Assembly: GCF_018860365.1 (NCBI RefSeq)
Contig: NZ_JAHKPO010000015.1
Coordinates: 38,913-102,912, forward strand
DNA: 64,000 nt
Direction: 5' to 3'
From: Arenibacter algicola
GTDB taxonomy: Bacteria; Bacteroidota; Bacteroidia; Flavobacteriales; Flavobacteriaceae
Positions 7,801-16,663 of this stretch are shown piece after piece. The stretch's first letter is position 1, and each line of letters opens with the position of its first letter. The position numbers and the translations under genes were made by a program. The notes under the pieces are model-generated. The model was not told where the DNA came from, ran no database searches, and saw only the letters and a program-made list of their open reading frames with translations.

Positions 7801-9261
7801 CTATTTTTTGGGGATTTCAGAGAGTATTTCCAAAATGAACTTCCAAAATTTTTGCAACGAAGATATACTGGCACGTTCATCGGGAGAATGGGCGCCTTTA
7901 ATAGTTGGTCCAAAACTTATCATATCTACCTCAGGATAATTCTTTCCCAAAATTCCACATTCCAAACCTGCGTGACAGGCAACTACCCTGGGCTGCTCAT
8001 TAAAAAGCTCCCTATATTTTGTACGTAAGACTTCCAAGATAGTCGAATCAGGATTGGGATTCCAACCAGGATAATCTCCACTTAACGTCACCTCATACCC
8101 GGCCTTTTCAAAATTAGCCTGTAAGTTCTTGGCCAATTCCATTTTACCGTCCTCTACAGATGACCTGGTTAGACATGCTATTTTTATTTCACCATCGCCT
8201 ACCTCCACTCTAGCAATATTATTGGATGTCTCTACCAAGTCCTTCATGGTTTTGCTCATGGCATAGACGCCATTATGAGCGTTCTTAATAGCTCCCGTTA
8301 AAGCTTGCTGGTCATTGGGCTCCATTACCATTTTTGAAAGATGCGCAGGTTCACAAACAATTTTAAGATTAGGCTCTGTGGCTGCAAATTCCTTCTTTAA
8401 ATTATTGGACCAATCTTTAAACAAGGCATCCAACTTATTGGAATCCGATGCTTTTATCGCTACCCAGGTGGTGCTTTCCCTTGGAATTGCATTTCGCAAT
8501 CCTCCACCGTCAATTTTAGAAATCCTTAACCCAAGTTGCTCCTGCCCCATTATCAATAAAGTATTCATGATCTTATTGGCATTACCCAGTCCTAAATGAA
8601 TATCCATTCCACTATGACCTCCGGACAGTCCTTTTACCAATATTTTGTAGGCAGCGTAGCCCTCGCCCAAAGGAATCTCCCTATATACTCCTTTCGCCGT
8701 AATATCTACACCTCCAGCACAACCAATATCAATTTCATCGTCATCCTCTGTATCAAGATTCAACAGAATATCACCTTTCAACAATCCTCCCTTTAATCCC
8801 TTGGCCCCCGTCATTCCAGTTTCTTCGTCGATCGTGAACAGGGCTTCCAAAGGAGGATGGGAAATATCCTTGCTCTCCAGCAATGCCATAATAGTAGCTA
8901 CCCCAAGGCCGTTATCGGCCCCCAAAGTGGTACCTTTTGCCCTTACCCAATCTCCGTCAATATACATCTCTATGCCCTGGGTATTAAAATCGAAATCGGT
9001 ATCAGCATTTTTTTGGTGTACCATATCCAAATGCGACTGAAGAATTACCGTCTTCCTATCTTCCATACCCACAGATGCAGGCTTCTTAATGATTACATTT
9101 CCCACAACATCCTTGGTAGTTTCCAGACCAAGGGTCTTTCCAAAGTCCAACATAAATTGTGTTACCCGTTCCTCATGTTTGGATGGTCTTGGAACAGCAT
9201 TTAGATCTGCAAATTTATTCCAGATATTTTTGGGCTCTAGAACTCTTATTTCCTTATTCAT
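7801..9261 (-). CDS. pepD: Aminoacyl-histidine dipeptidase PepD (M20C)
   Basis: Cytosolic zinc dipeptidase of 486 residues, normal for PepD, hydrolysing Xaa-His and other dipeptides. Family M20 motifs are intact: VILQSHLDMVH with the first zinc histidine (about 72-82), TLGADNGLGVA with the bridging aspartate (about 115-125), FTIDEETGMTGA with the catalytic and metal glutamates (about 146-157), GLSGGHSGMDIH (about 213-224) and a C-terminal CHAGLECG histidine site near 435. The start is MNKEIRVLEPKNIWN, typical for the family. It is transcribed leftward from a TATTTTTG promoter 19 nt upstream and is divergent from the DUF3810 gene. Confidence 0.94.
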   Translation of the reverse strand: MNKEIRVLEPKNIWNKFADLNAVPRPSKHEERVTQFMLDFGKTLGLETTKDVVGNVIIKKPASVGMEDRKTVILQSHLDMVHQKNADTDFDFNTQGIEMYIDGDWVRAKGTTLGADNGLGVATIMALLESKDISHPPLEALFTIDEETGMTGAKGLKGGLLKGDILLNLDTEDDDEIDIGCAGGVDITAKGVYREIPLGEGYAAYKILVKGLSGGHSGMDIHLGLGNANKIMNTLLIMGQEQLGLRISKIDGGGLRNAIPRESTTWVAIKASDSNKLDALFKDWSNNLKKEFAATEPNLKIVCEPAHLSKMVMEPNDQQALTGAIKNAHNGVYAMSKTMKDLVETSNNIARVEVGDGEIKIACLTRSSVEDGKMELAKNLQANFEKAGYEVTLSGDYPGWNPNPDSTILEVLRTKYRELFNEQPRVVACHAGLECGILGKNYPEVDMISFGPTIKGAHSPDERASISSLQKFWKFILEILSEIPKK

Positions 9262-9279
9262 ATTTATAATTTATGAAGT

Positions 9280-9287
9280 CAAAAATA
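9280..9287 (-). promoter_or_regulatory. Bacteroidota -7 element of pepD
   Basis: Reverse-strand TATTTTTG, exact TAnnTTTG match, 19 nt before the pepD ATG. It lies 34 nt from the opposite-facing element at 9321, so the two genes share one compact divergent promoter region. Confidence 0.5.
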
Positions 9288-9320
9288 CAGATAGAAAAAC
9301 AACCATGCTAGATTATTGGC

Positions 9321-9328
9321 TATTTTTG
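9321..9328 (+). promoter_or_regulatory. -7 element ending 5 nt before the DUF3810 start (leaderless arrangement)
   Basis: TATTTTTG followed by GCTTG and then ATG at 9334. It decides the start: an in-frame TTG at 9316 lies upstream of this element and would not be transcribed from it, so ATG 9334 is preferred. Confidence 0.55.
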
Positions 9329-9333
9329 GCTTG

Positions 9334-10401
9334 ATGAAAACTAAAATTAAGAATCTTATTGCCCTTTTATTGGTTCCACAAATAATCTTGATAAAATGGC
9401 TAGGGCAATACCCTGAATTTATAGAAACCTATTACAGTAAAGGGATATACCCTGTTATATCCGGATTTTGGCGCACCTTAATGGGTTGGGTTCCCTTTTC
9501 TGTAGGTGACATACTGTACGCGCTTCTAATTATTTTGGGAGTGCGCTATATCATTGTGAACAGAATGGCCATTAAAAAAAACCTGTTGGGGTTTATCAGA
9601 GACATTGCAATGGTCTTATCCGTGGCCTATTTTACATTTCATCTCTTATGGGGATTAAATTATTACAGGCAACCCATTTCGAAATCCTTGGAACTGGGCG
9701 AAAAACACAGCCAGCAAGACCTGGAAAATTTTGTGGCCCAACTGGTGCTAAAAACCAATGAAATCCAATTCAGGATTACTGCTGATACCAGTAAAATAGT
9801 TCAAGTTCCCTATTCCAAAAAAGAAATTATGGACCGTACCATAGAGGGTTATGAATCCTTAAAAAATAAAATCCCTCTTTTTGCCTACCATCGCCCCAGT
9901 TTAAAAAATTCCATATTCAGCGTCCCTTTAAGCTATATGGGTTATGGCGGCTATTTAAATCCGTTTACCAATGAAGCCCAGGCCAATAGTGAACTCCCGA
10001 ATTTTAGATTCCCCGTCATATGCGGTCATGAGATAGGCCATCAATTAGGATTTTCCGCAGAAAATGAAACCAATTTTATTGGTTATTTGGCAACGGTTAG
10101 CAATGAAGATATTTATTTTAAATATTCGGCATACGCTTATGCCCTAAGTTATTGTCTAAATGATCTTGCCAGTCGGGACCAGGAGGAGTTTAAACAACAA
10201 TACAACAAACTTAATCCCGGTGTAAAGAAGAATTATAAGGAAGTGGCCGAATTTTGGGAAGCACATGAAAATCCTATGGAGCCCGTTTTTAAATCTATAT
10301 TCAATACTTTTCTAAAAGCCAACAATCAAAAAGACGGAATAAAAAGCTATAATGCCGTAGTGACCCTTTTGATCAATTATTACCGAAATAACCCAATCTA
10401 G
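9334..10401 (+). CDS. DUF3810 family membrane protein with HExxH motif
   Basis: A 355-residue protein of the Bacteroidota DUF3810 family. The N-terminal third has three hydrophobic segments (about 8-25, 45-70 and 83-105). The C-terminal two thirds form a soluble domain with a gluzincin-like motif, ICGHEIGHQLGFSAENETNFIGYLA, where HEIGH supplies two zinc histidines and a downstream glutamate (AENETN) can be the third ligand. A membrane-anchored metallopeptidase is therefore likely, but no substrate is known. ATG 9334 is chosen because it directly follows a promoter element; a TTG six codons earlier is less likely. The gene is monocistronic. Confidence 0.85.
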   Translation: MKTKIKNLIALLLVPQIILIKWLGQYPEFIETYYSKGIYPVISGFWRTLMGWVPFSVGDILYALLIILGVRYIIVNRMAIKKNLLGFIRDIAMVLSVAYFTFHLLWGLNYYRQPISKSLELGEKHSQQDLENFVAQLVLKTNEIQFRITADTSKIVQVPYSKKEIMDRTIEGYESLKNKIPLFAYHRPSLKNSIFSVPLSYMGYGGYLNPFTNEAQANSELPNFRFPVICGHEIGHQLGFSAENETNFIGYLATVSNEDIYFKYSAYAYALSYCLNDLASRDQEEFKQQYNKLNPGVKKNYKEVAEFWEAHENPMEPVFKSIFNTFLKANNQKDGIKSYNAVVTLLINYYRNNPI

Positions 10402-10431
10402 TGGACAAGCTATAACGGTTTGCCATCCCAT

Positions 10432-10470
10432 TATGCATAAATGGCCAATGCATAGCAGAATTTTTTATTT
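10432..10470 (+). terminator. Weak hairpin followed by T-run after the DUF3810 gene
   Basis: A 7-bp stem (TATGCAT 10432-10438 with ATGCATA 10448-10454) precedes a T-run at 10461. The six intervening bases and the AT-rich stem make termination uncertain. Confidence 0.3.
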
Positions 10471-10579
10471 ATCTTCAAAATCCAAGACTGATTTTTATGG
10501 CATAATAAGTTTAAAACATATTGATATTCTTATGGGATATATTATTTTTAAACCCATTTAATAAAGAATATATTGAAAT

Positions 10580-13528
10580 ATGAGAATACAATTTTATGTG
10601 CTTATTACACTTTTCTGCGGGTTATCACTTTCTGCCCAAGACTACTTTCCAAAAAATGACGGTGTTAAAGCGGAAAATAACAATTTTACAGCATTCATTA
10701 ATGCCAAGATCCATATAACCCCAAACAAGGTATTGGACAGGGGTACATTGCTTATTCAAAAGGAAAAAGTAATAGAGGCAGGAAAAACAGTACAACTTCC
10801 AAAAAACACAATATTGATCGACTTAAATGGAAAATCAATTTACCCTTCATTCATTGATATCTATTCCAATTTTGGGGTAGAGAAACCCAAACCAGCAACT
10901 TCTGGGGGGCGTTCTGCACAGTATGGACCCTCAAGGGAAGGATATTACTGGAACGATCATATAATGCCGGAAAACGATGCAATTTCCAAATTTAACTATG
11001 ACAATAAAAAAGCGAAAGAATTACGGGAAGCCGGTTTTGGGGTTGTAAATACCCATATACAGGATGGAATTGCCCGTGGAAACGGTGCCCTTATTTCATT
11101 GAACGATATAGGCAATGATTCGGATAGGGTTCTGGCCGATAAATCGGCACAATACTTTTCAATGACCAAAAGCGTTGCCAAACGGCAAGCCTATCCCACT
11201 TCCTTAATGGGCACCTTGGCATTATTGAGGCAAATGTACTTTGATGCAGATTGGTACGCCCAAGGGAATGTAACCACCAAGGATCTTTCCTTAGAGGCTC
11301 TGAACACCAACAAAGGACTAGTTCAGATATTTGAAGCCAAGGACAAAGACAATGTATTAAGGGCGGATAAGATTGGGGATATGTTCAATATCAATTATAC
11401 CATCCTTGCAGGAGGAAATGAATTTGAAAGCGTAGCGGAAATAAAAGCCACAAATGCCTCCTTGATCGTTCCAATTAATTTTCCCGATCCCTATGACGTT
11501 TCCGACCCATATTTGGCGGAATATGTAAGCCTGGAAGATATGCGCTTTTGGAACCAGGCACCCACAAACCCTAAAGTCCTTGAAGAAAACCACATCACTT
11601 TTAGCCTTACACTTCACGATCAGAAATCTACCTCCTCTTTCAGAAAAAATTTATTAAAGGCTATTGAGTACGGCCTATCCAAAACTAAAGCTTTGGAAGC
11701 ACTTACCACGATTCCCGCACAGATCTTGGGCAAATCCAATATAATCGGCTCCTTACAAAACGGTAGTCAGGCTAATTTTTTAATCACTTCCGGGGACATT
11801 TTCGACAAGGAAAGTGTTCTCTATGAAAATTGGGTGCAGGGCCAGAAGCATATTATCAATAACAAGGAACTTAAGGATATCCGTGGAAACTACAATTTAG
11901 CGGCCGGAAAAAAAATGTATCAATTATCAATTACCGGAGAATTGGACAAACCCAAGGCCGAGATTAAGGAAGGAGAAGATAAATTGACTTCCAAAATTAA
12001 TTATGAAGACCATTGGCTTACCCTTTCCTTCAATACCAAAGAAGGTGACCAGGCATTTAGATTATCAGCAATGGCAACTTCTGCCTCAGACAATCTTGAA
12101 GGCAAGCTTTTGCTGCCCGATGGTACCGAAACCACTTTTAATGCCACTAGGACCTCAGCATTTTCCGAAAAGGAAAAAGATGGAGCCAAGGAAACACCAG
12201 TAGTAGTACCTATTGCTTTTCCCAATATTGGTTACGGCTATTCGCAGCAACCCAAACAAGAATCCATGCTGTTCAAAAATGCCACGGTTTGGACCAGTGA
12301 GGATATGGGTATTCTAGAACAAACAGACGTACTTGTTAAAAACGGTAAAATTGCTAAAATAGGGAAAGACCTTAAATCCATCGGGGCTACGATAGTAGAC
12401 GCCACGGGGAAACACCTTACCGCCGGCATTATCGATGAACATACGCATATTGCCGCTTTGTCCATTAATGAATCAGGTCAGAATTCCTCTGCGGAGGTAA
12501 AAATGGAGGATGTGGTAGACCCGAAACACATTGGAATTTATCGTGATTTGGCCGGTGGTGTAACCTCCGCCCAACTTCTGCACGGTTCTGCCAATCCTAT
12601 TGGCGGACGATCGGCTATCCTAAAATTAAAATGGGGTGCCGGTGCGGATGGGATGATTTATAACAACTCTCCCAAATTTATAAAGTTTGCCCTTGGTGAA
12701 AATGTAAAACAATCCAATTGGAACAGTTTTAGTAGATTTCCACAGACCAGGATGGGGGTGGAACAAACATTTATCAATTATTTCCAAAGGGCAAAAGAAT
12801 ATGATATCAAGAAAAAAAGTGGGCAGCCCTACAGATTTGATGAAGAGATGGAAACCTTAGCTGAAATAATTAACGGGGAACGTTTTATAAGCTGTCATTC
12901 CTATGTTCAGAGCGAAATTAATATGCTCATGAAAGTTGCGGAAAAATTCGACTTTAAAGTAAATACATTTACCCACATATTGGAAGGTTACAAGGTAGCC
13001 GATAAAATGGCAGAACATGGTGTAGGGGCATCTACCTTCAGTGATTGGTGGGCCTATAAATACGAAGTAAATGATGCCATTCCGTACAATGCAGCCATCA
13101 TGCAAAGTCAGGGCATTACCGTTGCCATAAACAGTGATGACGCTGAAATGTCCAGACGATTAAACCAGGAAGCTGCCAAAACTGTCAAATATGGCGGGAT
13201 GACAGAATTAGAGGCATGGAAAATGGTCACTATAAACCCTGCCAAGCTTTTGCATATAGACCATAGGGTGGGAAGTATCAAAGAAGGAAAAGACGCGGAC
13301 CTGGTACTTTGGAGCAATAACCCGCTATCCGTTTATGCCAAGGTGGAAAAAACAATAATCGAAGGAGCTGTATACTTCGATCTGGAAAAGGACAAACAAC
13401 AAAGGGAAGCCATAAGAAAAGAAAAAGCCTTACTTATCAACCTTATGCTAAAAGAGAAGGACAATGGCAGCCCTACCCAGGAACCGAAGAAAAAAAACCA
13501 AGAGGAATTACACTGTGACAGCCTTTAA
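10580..13528 (+). CDS. Exported amidohydrolase-family protein, two tandem modules
   Basis: A 982-residue exported protein (signal peptide ending LSAQ, about residue 20) built from two amidohydrolase-like modules. The C-terminal module (about 560-955) is canonical: GKHLTAGIIDEHTHIA with the HxH metal pair, later THILEGYK and INSDDAEMSRRL with histidine and aspartate ligands, then the SIKEGKDADLVLW beta-sandwich. The N-terminal module (about 35-420) has the same layout, with GKSIYPSFIDIYSNFG, but the HxH site is replaced, so this half is probably non-catalytic. It is followed after 13 nt by a second amidohydrolase-fold gene. The substrate cannot be told from sequence; family members include dipeptidases and imidazolonepropionase-like enzymes. 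Confidence 0.85.
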   Translation: MRIQFYVLITLFCGLSLSAQDYFPKNDGVKAENNNFTAFINAKIHITPNKVLDRGTLLIQKEKVIEAGKTVQLPKNTILIDLNGKSIYPSFIDIYSNFGVEKPKPATSGGRSAQYGPSREGYYWNDHIMPENDAISKFNYDNKKAKELREAGFGVVNTHIQDGIARGNGALISLNDIGNDSDRVLADKSAQYFSMTKSVAKRQAYPTSLMGTLALLRQMYFDADWYAQGNVTTKDLSLEALNTNKGLVQIFEAKDKDNVLRADKIGDMFNINYTILAGGNEFESVAEIKATNASLIVPINFPDPYDVSDPYLAEYVSLEDMRFWNQAPTNPKVLEENHITFSLTLHDQKSTSSFRKNLLKAIEYGLSKTKALEALTTIPAQILGKSNIIGSLQNGSQANFLITSGDIFDKESVLYENWVQGQKHIINNKELKDIRGNYNLAAGKKMYQLSITGELDKPKAEIKEGEDKLTSKINYEDHWLTLSFNTKEGDQAFRLSAMATSASDNLEGKLLLPDGTETTFNATRTSAFSEKEKDGAKETPVVVPIAFPNIGYGYSQQPKQESMLFKNATVWTSEDMGILEQTDVLVKNGKIAKIGKDLKSIGATIVDATGKHLTAGIIDEHTHIAALSINESGQNSSAEVKMEDVVDPKHIGIYRDLAGGVTSAQLLHGSANPIGGRSAILKLKWGAGADGMIYNNSPKFIKFALGENVKQSNWNSFSRFPQTRMGVEQTFINYFQRAKEYDIKKKSGQPYRFDEEMETLAEIINGERFISCHSYVQSEINMLMKVAEKFDFKVNTFTHILEGYKVADKMAEHGVGASTFSDWWAYKYEVNDAIPYNAAIMQSQGITVAINSDDAEMSRRLNQEAAKTVKYGGMTELEAWKMVTINPAKLLHIDHRVGSIKEGKDADLVLWSNNPLSVYAKVEKTIIEGAVYFDLEKDKQQREAIRKEKALLINLMLKEKDNGSPTQEPKKKNQEELHCDSL

Positions 13529-13541
13529 AATTAAAATTAAG

Positions 13542-14840
13542 ATGAAAAATATTAGAAACACAATAGCACTTGTCCTTTTGTCATTTACTATTAAAGGAAC
13601 CGCACAACAAACCCCCGCCAGTACACAGAAGGAAGCCATAAGCATTGAAGGCGCTGTAGCCCATTTGGGAAATGGCGAGGTTATAGAGAACTCCCTTATC
13701 ATGTTCGAAGGTGGAAAAATTTTCTTTGTAGGGGATGCCAAAACAAGAATTGCCAGAAAGGGAACTATTATAAATGCCAACGGAAAACACATTTACCCTG
13801 GTTTCATTGTCACCTGCGCCTCCTTGGGCCTGATAGAGGTAGACGCTGTTAGAGCTTCCAATGACAAGGATGAAATTGGGGAATTGATACCCCATGTACG
13901 GAGCTTAATCGCCTATAATGCAGAATCCAAAGTTGTGGAAAGTATGCGCCCAAATGGGGTACTCCTGGGACAGATATCCCCTAAGGGAGGCACCATTTCA
14001 GGAACCTCATCCGTTATGCAATTTGATGCTTGGAACTGGGAAGACGCAGTGGTAAAGGCGGATGACGGTATACATCTATCGTGGCCAAATAGCTTTAAAC
14101 TAGGTCCTTCCACCGAAGGCCAGGGCCGTAGACATAAACCCAATGAAAATTACACCAAGGAAAAGGAGAAAATAGTAAGCTTTTTTAAAAATGCCCTGGC
14201 CTATGGAAAAAGTAAAGCACCAGAAATTAATCCGGCATATGCCGCTACCCAAGGCTTGTTCAACGGAACACAAAAGCTTTATGTTTATGCCGACGGTGAA
14301 AAGGAAATATTGGATGCTATTACCAATACCAAAAATTTAGGAGTCCAGGAAGTTGTTTTGGTAGGTGGATATCATTCCTATAAAATCACCGATTTCTTAA
14401 AACAGAATCAAATATCCGTATTGGTAAGGGCTCCCCACAACCTACCGTCTTCTGAAGATGACGACTATGACCTTCCCTATAAACTGCCCAAAATACTATC
14501 CGATAGCGGACTATTGGTAGCTATGCAAAACACGGACGCGAAAAATTTTCAAAACAGAAACCTGCCGTTTTATGCCGGACAGCTCGTTCAACAAGGACTT
14601 TCCCGTGAAAAAGCACTCCAAATGATTACACAAAATCCGGCGAAAATTTTGGGAATAGACGAGGTCTACGGAACCCTGGAAGTAGGTAAAAGTGCCACAC
14701 TATTTATTTCTGAAGGCGATGCGCTGGATATGAGGACCAACCAATTGAGTAGGGCCTTTATTGACGGAAGGGATATTTCATTGGAAACACACCAAACGGA
14801 ATTATGGAAAAGATATATGGAAAAATATAACGGAAAATAG
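13542..14840 (+). CDS. Exported amidohydrolase-fold protein lacking the HxH site
   Basis: A 432-residue exported protein. The start at ATG 13542 gives a clean signal peptide (MKNIRNTIALVLLSFTIKGTAQ); the frame is open further upstream, but that would overlap the previous gene and bury the signal. The fold is amidohydrolase-like: an N-terminal beta-sandwich, GKHIYPGFIVTCASLG where active enzymes have IDxHxH, and a C-terminal QNPAKILGIDEVYGTLEVGKSATLFI. No HxH pair and no catalytic aspartate at the usual place, so it is probably inactive or works differently. It resembles the degenerate N-terminal half of the preceding protein, 13 nt upstream, and is cotranscribed with it; a strong terminator follows. 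Confidence 0.82.
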   Translation: MKNIRNTIALVLLSFTIKGTAQQTPASTQKEAISIEGAVAHLGNGEVIENSLIMFEGGKIFFVGDAKTRIARKGTIINANGKHIYPGFIVTCASLGLIEVDAVRASNDKDEIGELIPHVRSLIAYNAESKVVESMRPNGVLLGQISPKGGTISGTSSVMQFDAWNWEDAVVKADDGIHLSWPNSFKLGPSTEGQGRRHKPNENYTKEKEKIVSFFKNALAYGKSKAPEINPAYAATQGLFNGTQKLYVYADGEKEILDAITNTKNLGVQEVVLVGGYHSYKITDFLKQNQISVLVRAPHNLPSSEDDDYDLPYKLPKILSDSGLLVAMQNTDAKNFQNRNLPFYAGQLVQQGLSREKALQMITQNPAKILGIDEVYGTLEVGKSATLFISEGDALDMRTNQLSRAFIDGRDISLETHQTELWKRYMEKYNGK

Positions 14841-14861
14841 TCCAAGATTTAAAAACTAAAA

Positions 14862-14899
14862 AAAAGGGGCTAGAAAACAGTTTGTTTCTAGCCCCTTTT
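14862..14899. terminator. Bidirectional terminator between convergent genes
   Basis: A 15-bp stem, AAAAGGGGCTAGAAA (14862-14876) paired with 14885-14899, has A-rich and T-rich flanks on its two sides. It can end both the rightward amidohydrolase operon and the leftward DUF6503 gene, which stops at 14915. Confidence 0.88.
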
Positions 14900-14914
14900 C
14901 CTTTATAAGGAGTA

Positions 14915-15718
14915 CTACTCTTGTACTTTCCCTTCTACAAATATTCCATTTTCAGGCTTCGCAAAGAAACTTATCGGTTTAGCCTGTCCGCTAAACGCTA
15001 TCGCTTCAAAAACAACCGGTTTTCTCGGCTCTTTAATCGTGCGCCCCTCGGAACTGTACCAAGTCAATTCTTTGGGAACTTTTAGGCCATTTACGTCCGT
15101 CCAATCGTGATAACCTATCCAACTTACTTTATCGGAACGTTCACCACTTCTATAACTCACTGTATATCCAAGCCAAGCCATTTTAAAGGTCTGGGGGTCA
15201 TAATGTAAGAAATACTCATCCTTATAAGAGGTGCCTATTCCCGAATTGAATCGAACTGCAATACCGGGATAATTAACCCCTTCATATACCAAATCCTCCG
15301 TTTCATCATAAACAATACCCTTATCCCCCAAAACAAAAGGCATATTAAAAAAATAAGACCTAAGGTTGTGATAAAACACTGGATCGCCCTTAAACGCATT
15401 TTCTTCGTTAAGCAACCATACCTTATCACCGTCAAAACCAAGGGAATAAGCTGGTCCGTCCACCCTATCCATTCTGGTTTGTAAATCAATGGTATGAAGC
15501 TCTTCCCCTTGCTTAAAAACCAAACTCTTCTTGTTTTTCCAATTCGCCAACCCGCCATGAGCCTCAAAAACCTTAATTAACTGCTCTGGATATCGTTCCA
15601 GATCAACCCTTGATTCTGTCCTAGGTTCGGCCATTTCCACTTCGGCTTCCTTTGTTTTGTTTTCCATTTTACAGGATAGCGTACTAACCAGTAGCACCAC
15701 TACAATTACATATTTCAT
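14915..15718 (-). CDS. DUF6503 family lipoprotein
   Basis: A 267-residue lipoprotein with a short signal and lipobox (VSTLSC, Cys16) followed by an acidic, disordered stretch to about 38. The body matches the flavobacterial DUF6503 family: EQLIKVFEAHGGLANWKNKKSL near 45-65, alternating beta-strands with GFDGDKVWLL and YEGVNYPGIAVRF, and HYDPQTFKMAWLGYTV. The pattern of a beta-sheet cradle resembles outer-membrane lipoprotein carriers such as LolA, but this is an inference. No catalytic motif is visible. It is monocistronic, convergent with the amidohydrolase operon and divergent from the rRNA methyltransferase gene. Confidence 0.8.
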   Translation of the reverse strand: MKYVIVVVLLVSTLSCKMENKTKEAEVEMAEPRTESRVDLERYPEQLIKVFEAHGGLANWKNKKSLVFKQGEELHTIDLQTRMDRVDGPAYSLGFDGDKVWLLNEENAFKGDPVFYHNLRSYFFNMPFVLGDKGIVYDETEDLVYEGVNYPGIAVRFNSGIGTSYKDEYFLHYDPQTFKMAWLGYTVSYRSGERSDKVSWIGYHDWTDVNGLKVPKELTWYSSEGRTIKEPRKPVVFEAIAFSGQAKPISFFAKPENGIFVEGKVQE

Positions 15719-15777
15719 CTTACTTATTTTAGTTGCCCCATTGGTCGTATTACTATAATTAAGTTAACATAATATAT

Positions 15778-15785
15778 TATTTTTG
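15778..15785 (+). promoter_or_regulatory. -7 element ending 5 nt before the RNA methyltransferase start (leaderless arrangement)
   Basis: TATTTTTG, then CACCA, then ATG at 15791. Spacing is identical to nrnA and the DUF3810 gene. No -33 TTG is seen at the standard distance. Confidence 0.5.
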
Positions 15786-15790
15786 CACCA

Positions 15791-16600
15791 ATGAGCTATA
15801 TAAAAGAGATTAGCAGTATCCATAACCCCTTAGTAAGGAGCACAATATCTTTAAAGGAAAAATCCCGTGAACGAAAAAAAAATGGGCTTTTTGTTATTGA
15901 AGGCATCAAAGAGTTACAGCTCGCAATTAAGGGACAATATACTTTAAAGACTATTCTTTTCTATCCCGAGCTCGTTACCGGCGAGGCTATTATGGAATTA
16001 GTACATGGAATTTCACCTACACCAGAAATAATTGCCATATCAAAGGATATATTTCAAAAATTGGCGCATAGGGAAACCACTGAGGGCATATTGGCCATAG
16101 CAGTGGCCCGGGAGCATTCCCTGGAGTCGTTAAAATTTAAAAACGACAGTCCACTTATTTTAGTGGCGGAAGCTCCTGAAAAACCAGGCAATATTGGCGC
16201 CCTCCTTCGTACCGCCGATGCTGCCGGCCTGGATGCCGTAATTATAGCCAATCCGAAAAGCGACCTATACAACCCAAATATAATCCGCTCGAGTGTTGGA
16301 TGTGTTTTCACTACCAATATAGGTATGGGATCCACACCCGAAATTATCCAGTTCTTAATTAGTCGCAATATCAACATCAACTGTGCAGCACTAAGTGCCT
16401 CCAAGCCATATACAGAAATAGATTTTACCAAAGGCACGGCAATTGTGGTGGGAACAGAGGCTACCGGGCTATCCGAACAATGGCTGAACAAGGCAACCCA
16501 AAATATTATAATTCCCATGCATGGAGAAATAGACTCCATGAACGTCTCCGTATCCGCAGCAATACTTATCTTTGAGGCAAGGAGGCAAAGGGGATTATAA
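15791..16600 (+). CDS. TrmH/SpoU family RNA 2'-O-methyltransferase
   Basis: A 269-residue SPOUT methyltransferase using S-adenosylmethionine to methylate a ribose in rRNA or tRNA. An N-terminal substrate-binding domain (about 1-100, with GLFVIEGIKELQLAIKG) precedes the trefoil-knot domain. SpoU motifs are intact: motif 1 EKPGNIGALLRTADAAGLDAV (about 127-147), motif 2 VVGTEATGLSEQW (about 219-231) and motif 3 IPMHGEIDSMNVSVSAAILIFEA (about 239-261). The target site cannot be assigned from sequence. The gene follows its promoter immediately and is probably cotranscribed with the M48 protease gene 63 nt downstream, since no terminator separates them. Confidence 0.9.
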   Translation: MSYIKEISSIHNPLVRSTISLKEKSRERKKNGLFVIEGIKELQLAIKGQYTLKTILFYPELVTGEAIMELVHGISPTPEIIAISKDIFQKLAHRETTEGILAIAVAREHSLESLKFKNDSPLILVAEAPEKPGNIGALLRTADAAGLDAVIIANPKSDLYNPNIIRSSVGCVFTTNIGMGSTPEIIQFLISRNININCAALSASKPYTEIDFTKGTAIVVGTEATGLSEQWLNKATQNIIIPMHGEIDSMNVSVSAAILIFEARRQRGL

Positions 16601-16663
16601 AGAAAAAACAGGCATCCACAAAACTGCAACATAAAACAATATTGAAATCCATTAATTTTTTAA

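Noticed and set aside
10580..14840. The two amidohydrolase genes as one frameshifted gene
   Set aside because: The first ends with a complete catalytic module and a stop; the second has its own start and signal peptide. They are separate genes.
16054..16632. 192-residue open frame antisense to the RNA methyltransferase gene
   Set aside because: It is the shadow of a well-supported SpoU methyltransferase; the translation has no family pattern.
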